Positions 59,534 through 64,000 of a stretch of DNA of 64,000 nt are shown one piece after another. The DNA lies in assembly GCA_964420975.1 (NCBI GenBank), contig CAYQVH010000003.1, positions 1-64,000 of the forward strand. Reading direction: 5' to 3'. The DNA comes from Accumulibacter sp964420975. GTDB taxonomy: Bacteria; Pseudomonadota; Gammaproteobacteria; Burkholderiales; Rhodocyclaceae. Both the position numbers and the translations under genes were made by a program. Each line of letters begins with the position of its first letter. Within the stretch, counting starts at the first letter, position 1. The notes under the pieces were generated by a model that made no database searches, was not told the DNA's origin, and was given only the letters and a program-made list of their open reading frames with translations.

Positions 59534-60301
59534 ATGACTAGCGCAGACAATCCGTTTCGGGCACCGGCGGCCCACGTTCATGACTTCAGCGAGCCCACCC
59601 TGGGTCGGGATTTCATCCCTGAAGGGCGGCGCGTGCCGGCGGGAAATGGCTACCAGTGGCTGCGCGAAGGCTGGGAGATGTTTCGCAGCGCGCCGGGCAC
59701 GTGGATCGGGATCACCGTCGTCTTTTTCCTAATGATGATGGTCCTGGCGATGATTCCCCTGGTGAACATGGGTATCAATCTGCTGGGTCCGGTCTTCATC
59801 GGCGGTATCCTCATCGGTTGTCGGGCGATCGAAGAAGGCGAAGGACTCCGCTTCGCACACCTGTTTGCCGGCTTTTCCAACCATCTCGGCGGCCTGCTGC
59901 TGGTGGGCCTGCTTTACCTGCTCGCCGTGCTGGCGATCGGAGTGGTTTTCGGCATCGTCGTCGCGATCGGCGCGGTTGCCGGCGGCGGTGCCTCCGAACA
60001 GACGATCGGTGGCGTCGTCCTGGCAGGGATCGTCCTCGTCGTCCTCTTGGTGCCGCTGGCGATGGCGGTGTGGCTGGCGCCGCCGCTGGTCATCTTTCAC
60101 GACTACTCCGCCTTCCAGGCGCTGCGGGCGAGTTTCATGGCCGCCTTGCGTAATTGGCTGGCGTTTCTGGTCTACTCGCTGCTCGTGCTGCTCGCCGCGA
60201 TGGGTGCCACGGTACCCCTGCTGCTCGGCTGGCTGGTCCTGCTGCCGGTCATCTATGCGTCGATCTACGCGTATTACCGTGACGTTTTTTTTGAACCGTG
60301 A
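59534..60301 (+). CDS. BPSS1780-like multi-pass membrane protein
   Basis: The 255-residue protein has a soluble N terminus (SADNPFRAPAAHVHDFSEPTLGRDFIPEGRRVPAGNGYQWLREGWEMF) and about five membrane helices (70-105, 125-160, 165-195, 215-250). The GxxWLxxGWxMF entry and the layout match the betaproteobacterial BPSS1780 family, of unknown function. ATG 59534 has GGGGGAAAG upstream; the longer frame is rejected. Its stop overlaps the RDD gene start. Confidence 0.75.
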   Translation: MTSADNPFRAPAAHVHDFSEPTLGRDFIPEGRRVPAGNGYQWLREGWEMFRSAPGTWIGITVVFFLMMMVLAMIPLVNMGINLLGPVFIGGILIGCRAIEEGEGLRFAHLFAGFSNHLGGLLLVGLLYLLAVLAIGVVFGIVVAIGAVAGGGASEQTIGGVVLAGIVLVVLLVPLAMAVWLAPPLVIFHDYSAFQALRASFMAALRNWLAFLVYSLLVLLAAMGATVPLLLGWLVLLPVIYASIYAYYRDVFFEP

Positions 60302-61020
60302 GCGCGGTCGTTCGCCTCGATACCGTTTTTCAGGTCGCGACGCCCGAGGGCTGCGAAATCGATCTGCGCGCCGCTGGCCCCGTGGCGCGTGCGCGCGCCT
60401 GGTTGCTCGACTTCTTCCTCCGCTTGGTCGCCTGGATCTTCTTGGTGATGATCTTTGCCGGGGTTGGCGACTTTGGTTTCGGCGTCATTTTGCTCAGTGT
60501 CTTTCTGCTCGACTGGTTCTATCCGATCCTTTTCGAGGTCTATCGCAACGGTCAGACGCCGGGCAAGAAGGCGTGCGGACTGGCTGTCGTCCATGACGAC
60601 GGTCGTCCCGTCACCTGGAGCGCCTCGTTCATTCGTAACACGCTGCGCGCGATCGACTTCCTGCCGTTCTGTTATGCGCTCGGATTTGTCGCCACCTTAT
60701 GGAGCGCGCAAGGCAAACGCCTCGGGGACCTCGCTGCCGGGACACTGGTCGTCTATCTCGATCGCGCGGTCGATCGGCGTGTTTGGGACAAGGACGCTTC
60801 GGGTAGCGAGGCACCACCGTTTCCCCTGAATCGAGAAGAACAGACGGCAATCATCGAATTTTGTCGCCGCGCGGCACAACTGACGCCGGAACGCGCCGCC
60901 GAACTGGCGTCTGTTGCCAGTCCATTGACCGCCGGCCTCAGCGGCGAGTCAGCACAGCAACGATTGCGCCGCATCGGCAATTTTTTGCTCGGTGGGCACG
61001 CGTCGATCACTCCGCCTTGA
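60298..61020 (+). CDS. RDD family membrane protein
   Basis: The 240-residue protein has the RDD domain with three to four helices (about 30-135). The defining Arg-Asp signature is degenerate here: ARAWLLDFFLRLVAWIF, later YRNGQTPGKKACGLAVVHDDG and RNTLRAIDFLPFCYALGFVATLWSAQGKRLGDLAAGTLVV. The C-terminal tail is cytoplasmic and helical. GTG 60298 overlaps the previous stop as GTGA. RDD genes recur with SpoIIM, MoxR and DUF58 genes, so it is grouped with that cluster. Confidence 0.88.
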   Translation: MSAVVRLDTVFQVATPEGCEIDLRAAGPVARARAWLLDFFLRLVAWIFLVMIFAGVGDFGFGVILLSVFLLDWFYPILFEVYRNGQTPGKKACGLAVVHDDGRPVTWSASFIRNTLRAIDFLPFCYALGFVATLWSAQGKRLGDLAAGTLVVYLDRAVDRRVWDKDASGSEAPPFPLNREEQTAIIEFCRRAAQLTPERAAELASVASPLTAGLSGESAQQRLRRIGNFLLGGHASITPP

Positions 61021-61039
61021 TGAGAAACCGAAGAACCCG

Positions 61040-61435
61040 ATGAACGCCTTGTTCGGTCCGACGCTCGTAACGCTCGGCAATGTGTTGCTGCTGTTTTGTT
61101 GTGCCGCCTACGTCGGGCGCTGTCGTCTCCGGTTTGGAGTCAAGGCGCCGGCGACGACAGGCCATCCCGAGTTCGAAGTCGCCTACCGCATTCAGATGAA
61201 CACGCTCGAAAACACCGTGCTTTTTCTGCCGGTTCTCTGGATCTGTGCGCTCTACCTGTCGACGCTGTGGGCGACCGTGCTCGGCGTTTCGTGGTTGCTC
61301 GGGCGGGTGTGGTACGCCTTCGCTTATGCGCGCGAGCCACGCACACGCGGCGGCGGCTTCCTGATGGCCATGATCAGTTTCGGCGGGCTCGGCCTGGGCG
61401 GTGCCTGGGGCGTGCTGCGAGGGATGCTGGCCTGA
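61040..61435 (+). CDS. MAPEG family membrane protein
   Basis: The 131-residue protein has four membrane helices and the MAPEG motif FEVAYRIQMNTLENTVLFLPVLWICALY (Glu-Asn-Thr with Arg before it). Relatives are microsomal glutathione transferase-like; bacterial members often lack a known substrate. ATG 61040 begins 19 bases after the RDD stop. It ends adjacent to the ABC exporter gene. Confidence 0.9.
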   Translation: MNALFGPTLVTLGNVLLLFCCAAYVGRCRLRFGVKAPATTGHPEFEVAYRIQMNTLENTVLFLPVLWICALYLSTLWATVLGVSWLLGRVWYAFAYAREPRTRGGGFLMAMISFGGLGLGGAWGVLRGMLA

Positions 61436-61518
61436 ACGCTGAGCAACGCCGCGGGTCACTCGACTCCGGGGGTGGCGGACCAGCCGTCGTTGCCACAGAG
61501 CGCACGCCACGGACGAGC

Positions 61519-63309
61519 GTGCGTCTATTGCGTGGGTTGCGGCCTTTTCTTGCCCCCTATTGGCGACAGACGATGCTCGCGCTGTTTTTCCTGTTGTGCG
61601 CCGCCGGGGCAATGCTGGCCCTGCCCGATGCGGTCCGACGCCTGGTCGATGGGGGCCTCGCGACCACCGACAGCGCCGACCTCGGTGCTCGGCTACTCGC
61701 TGTCCGCGGGCACTTTCAGCTCCTGTTTGCGATCGCCATCGGCCTCGGCCTGGCGACGGCGGCGCGCTACTACCTCGTGACCTGGATTGGCGAGCGCGTC
61801 ACCAGCGACCTGCGGCGAGTGGTCTACGCCCATGTCTTGCGGCAGAGCCCGCAGTTTTTCGAAACCCTGCGCACAGGAGAAGTGCTGTCGCGCCTCACCG
61901 CCGACACGACGGTGATTCAGCAGGCCGTCGGCTCGAGCGTCAGCATGGGGTTACGCAACTTGCTGCTGCTCGCCGGCGGGTTGACGCTGCTGCTGCTGAC
62001 GATGCCGCGACTGCTGCTGACGCTCGCCGGCATCGTCGTGCTCTTCGTTGTCCCGGCGGGGGTCATCGCCCGCCGTGTGCGGAAGCTGTCGCGCGCCAGT
62101 CAGGACCGCATTGCCGACACCAACGGCATGGCCGGCGAAGTGCTCGGTGCGATTCCGGTGGTGCAGAGCTTCACGCAGGAGGACGCCGAGGCAGCGCGCT
62201 ATCACGCCGCCAACGAACGGGCCTTCGCCACCTCGCTGCGGCGCACCGGCACGAGAGCCGTGCTGACCGCCTTCGTCATCATCGGCGTTTTCGGATCGCT
62301 GCTGTACGGACTCTATGGCGGAGTCCAGGCCGTCCTTGGCGGAGAACTCAGCGCCGGCGAGCTGAGTCAGACCGCGCTCTACGTTGCCGTCGTCGCCGGC
62401 AGCGTGGCGGTATTGACCGAAGTCTGGGGCGATCTGTTACGCGCCGCCGGGGCCACTGAACGGCTGATGGAAATTCTCGCCACCCGTTCGCCGATCGGCG
62501 AGCCGCTGGCTCCGGTGACGCTGCCGCTGCCCGTCGGTGGTGCCAGCGTCTCGTTCGCCGGCGTACGCTTCCGCTATCCCTCGCGTCCGTCGGTCGAAGT
62601 CTTGCAGGGACTCGACTTTGCGGTCGCCGCCGGACAAACCGTTGCCTTGGTCGGGCCGTCGGGCGCCGGGAAGACGACCGTCTTTCAGCTCCTGCAGCGG
62701 TTTTACGAGGTCGACGCGGGGGGGGCGATCCTGATCGACGGCTGCGATCTAAGACAGCTCAGCCTGCGCGACCTGCGGGCGCGGATTGCCGTCGTGCATC
62801 AGGAAGCTGTGATCTTTTCCGGCAGCATCGAAGACAACATCCGCTACGGCAAGCCGGACGCAAGCGATGAGGAACTGCACGCTGCGGCCAAGGCGGCTTT
62901 CGTTGACGAGTTCGTGCACCGCCTGCCGAACGGTTACGCGACGCTCGTCGGCGAACGCGGTTTGCGTCTGTCCGGCGGGCAGCGCCAGCGGATCGCGATT
63001 GCACGGGCGATCCTCAAAAACGCGCCGTTGTTGCTGCTTGACGAAGCGACCAGCAGTCTCGATGCCGCCAGCGAGCGCGTCGTCCAGGCAGCGCTGGCGG
63101 CGGCGATGCGTGGCCGGACGACCTTGGTCATTGCTCATCGCCTGGCGACGGTCTGCGACGCCGACGCGATCGTCGTCCTCGATCACGGCCGCATCGTCGA
63201 AACCGGACGCCATCAGGAACTCGCTGATCGCGGCGGTTTGTACGCTCATCTGGCCAGCCTGCAGTTCAACGCCGGAGGCGTTCCCGGCGATTACCCGCGC
63301 AGTCGCTAA
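61519..63309 (+). CDS. MsbA-like ABC exporter (half-transporter)
   Basis: A six-helix exporter domain (about 15-310) is fused to an ATPase with Walker A GPSGAGKTT, Q-loop VVHQEAVIFSG, signature LSGGQRQRIAIARA, Walker B LLLLDEATSSLD and switch HRL. It resembles MsbA/lipid or drug exporters. Length is about 596 residues from GTG 61519, the only reasonable non-ATG start close to the first helix. The open frame continues upstream within the MAPEG gene; a CTG at 61432 overlapping the MAPEG stop is a less likely alternative. It ends head-to-head with the LysR gene, sharing bases. Confidence 0.88.
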   Translation: MRLLRGLRPFLAPYWRQTMLALFFLLCAAGAMLALPDAVRRLVDGGLATTDSADLGARLLAVRGHFQLLFAIAIGLGLATAARYYLVTWIGERVTSDLRRVVYAHVLRQSPQFFETLRTGEVLSRLTADTTVIQQAVGSSVSMGLRNLLLLAGGLTLLLLTMPRLLLTLAGIVVLFVVPAGVIARRVRKLSRASQDRIADTNGMAGEVLGAIPVVQSFTQEDAEAARYHAANERAFATSLRRTGTRAVLTAFVIIGVFGSLLYGLYGGVQAVLGGELSAGELSQTALYVAVVAGSVAVLTEVWGDLLRAAGATERLMEILATRSPIGEPLAPVTLPLPVGGASVSFAGVRFRYPSRPSVEVLQGLDFAVAAGQTVALVGPSGAGKTTVFQLLQRFYEVDAGGAILIDGCDLRQLSLRDLRARIAVVHQEAVIFSGSIEDNIRYGKPDASDEELHAAAKAAFVDEFVHRLPNGYATLVGERGLRLSGGQRQRIAIARAILKNAPLLLLDEATSSLDAASERVVQAALAAAMRGRTTLVIAHRLATVCDADAIVVLDHGRIVETGRHQELADRGGLYAHLASLQFNAGGVPGDYPRSR

Positions 63310-64000
63310 GCGTTCTTCCCGACGGTGAGATCCTCCGGCGGGCAATACTGCGACGACTCGTCGAATAGCCAGTCGCGAAACGCCTTGACGGCAGTCTGTG
63401 GTTCGTCGGCGAGTCGGCAGACGAAAAAGTACGAGAACGCCGACTCGATCGTCGTCGGGAATGGGCGCCGCAGGTGGCCGCTGGCGAGATCGTCGACCGC
63501 CAGCGAGTGGCGGGCGAGGGCGATACCCTGGCCCGACGCGGCGGCCATCAGCATCAAACTGGAATCGTCAAAGACGGCGCCGCGTTGTGGCTCATCGCCG
63601 ACCACACCGGCGGCGGCAAACCACGGTTGCCACAACTCGTTGTTCGAGCGCAGCAGGGGCAAGTCGAGCAACTGGCGTGCTTCGGCCAGCGCGTGGCGCT
63701 CTGCGAAGGCGGGCGAACAGACCGGGTAGTACCAGTCGCGCATCAGAAGCCGACAACAGAGCCCTGGATAGTGGCCGGAGCCAAAGCGCAGCGCGACGTC
63801 CGCTTCGCCGCCCTGGAGGTCCGCCAGGCGGGCGGTCGATTGCACTTCGACGTCGAGTTCCGGGTGGCGGGCGATGAAACTCCCGAGCCGCGGCAGCAGC
63901 CAACGAGCGGCGAAGGACGGCATGCAGGTGATGCGCAGCCGGCGGTAGTTGCGCGTCGCGAGCAGCTGCTCGGTCGCCTTGCCGATCTCGGCCAAGGCGC
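63306..64000 (-). CDS. LysR-family regulator, C-terminal part (truncated by window)
   Basis: Only the effector-binding domain lies in the window: LRITCMPSFAARWLLPRLGSFIARHPELDVEVQSTARLADLQGGEADVALRFGSG, then LLRSNNELWQPWFAAAG and SLMLMAAASGQGIALARHSL. This is the GcvA/AmpR-type LysR pattern. The N-terminal helix-turn-helix and the start codon lie beyond position 64000. Its stop codon overlaps the stop of the convergent ABC exporter gene. Confidence 0.9.
   Translation of the reverse strand, partial: ALAEIGKATEQLLATRNYRRLRITCMPSFAARWLLPRLGSFIARHPELDVEVQSTARLADLQGGEADVALRFGSGHYPGLCCRLLMRDWYYPVCSPAFAERHALAEARQLLDLPLLRSNNELWQPWFAAAGVVGDEPQRGAVFDDSSLMLMAAASGQGIALARHSLAVDDLASGHLRRPFPTTIESAFSYFFVCRLADEPQTAVKAFRDWLFDESSQYCPPEDLTVGKNA

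Noticed and set aside
61096..61518. N-terminal extension of the ABC exporter frame through the MAPEG gene
   Set aside because: This part is out of frame with the clear MAPEG protein and reads as Arg-rich low-complexity sequence; the exporter domain begins after 61519.
1..64000. CRISPR arrays, tRNA, rRNA or prophage genes
   Set aside because: I saw no regularly spaced direct repeats, no tRNA-like cloverleaf in the intergenic gaps and no phage structural genes; nearly all space is taken by housekeeping or envelope genes.

Overview
The window is about 64 kb of high-GC bacterial chromosome, densely packed with about 52 protein genes. No rRNA, tRNA or CRISPR array was recognised. The gene order hfq-hflX-hflK-hflC-DUF2065-hisZ-purA, the lexA-imuA-imuB group, the ftsK-lolA pair and the BPSS1780/RDD membrane genes point to a betaproteobacterium. 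The glycogen genes together with a korCAB-type 2-oxoacid:ferredoxin oxidoreductase suit a Rhodocyclales member of the Azoarcus/Thauera/Dechloromonas/Candidatus Accumulibacter type. The order-level placement is inference from gene content only.

Layout. 1-395: non-coding, with IS-end-like repeats at the left edge. 396-6023: a GlrK/QseG/GlrR (QseE/G/F) sensor kinase, lipoprotein and sigma54 activator operon. Divergent from it are a bactofilin and a FeeM-like N-acyltransferase, followed by a small secreted protein. The gap between kinase and bactofilin holds two perfect TGTC-N10-GACA sites and a near-consensus sigma54 promoter. 6167-12463: glycogen and sugar-phosphate block (glgA, glgC, pgm, pgi), with a small MITE-like element between glgC and glgA. 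12716-16110: hemerythrin, imuB, imuA, lexA and a LexA box. 16277-20979: a SUMF1-domain protein, lolA, ftsK and a Crp/Fnr regulator. 21142-25410: trxB, an Smr-domain protein, PII, nadE and ppa. 25539-29607: an orphan type I secretion ABC protein, a PfkB sugar-phosphate kinase and psd. 29702-34452: korCAB operon. 34590-36819: a J-like/trypsin fusion protease, a secreted rhodanese and a macrodomain protein. 37056-43398: the hfq-to-purA operon. 43466-48346: a 1028-residue helicase fusion and two unknown genes. 48355-53198: prkA-yeaH-spoVR. 53427-61020: spoIIM, DUF4129-like, DUF4350, moxR, DUF58, BPSS1780-like and RDD genes. 61040-64000: MAPEG, an MsbA-like exporter and a truncated LysR regulator.

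Most of the window is core metabolism, envelope and stress housekeeping. The points most worth follow-up are: (1) the regulatory region linking a GlrR-type sigma54 activator to a bactofilin/FeeM operon; (2) the RelE-like/SF1-helicase/ankyrin fusion at 43466-46552; (3) the seven-gene MoxR/DUF58/SpoIIM membrane cluster; (4) a J-like domain lacking HPD fused to a trypsin-type protease; (5) the short inverted-repeat element whose putative target duplication is the stop codon of glgC. All statements come from reading the sequence; no database searches were run.
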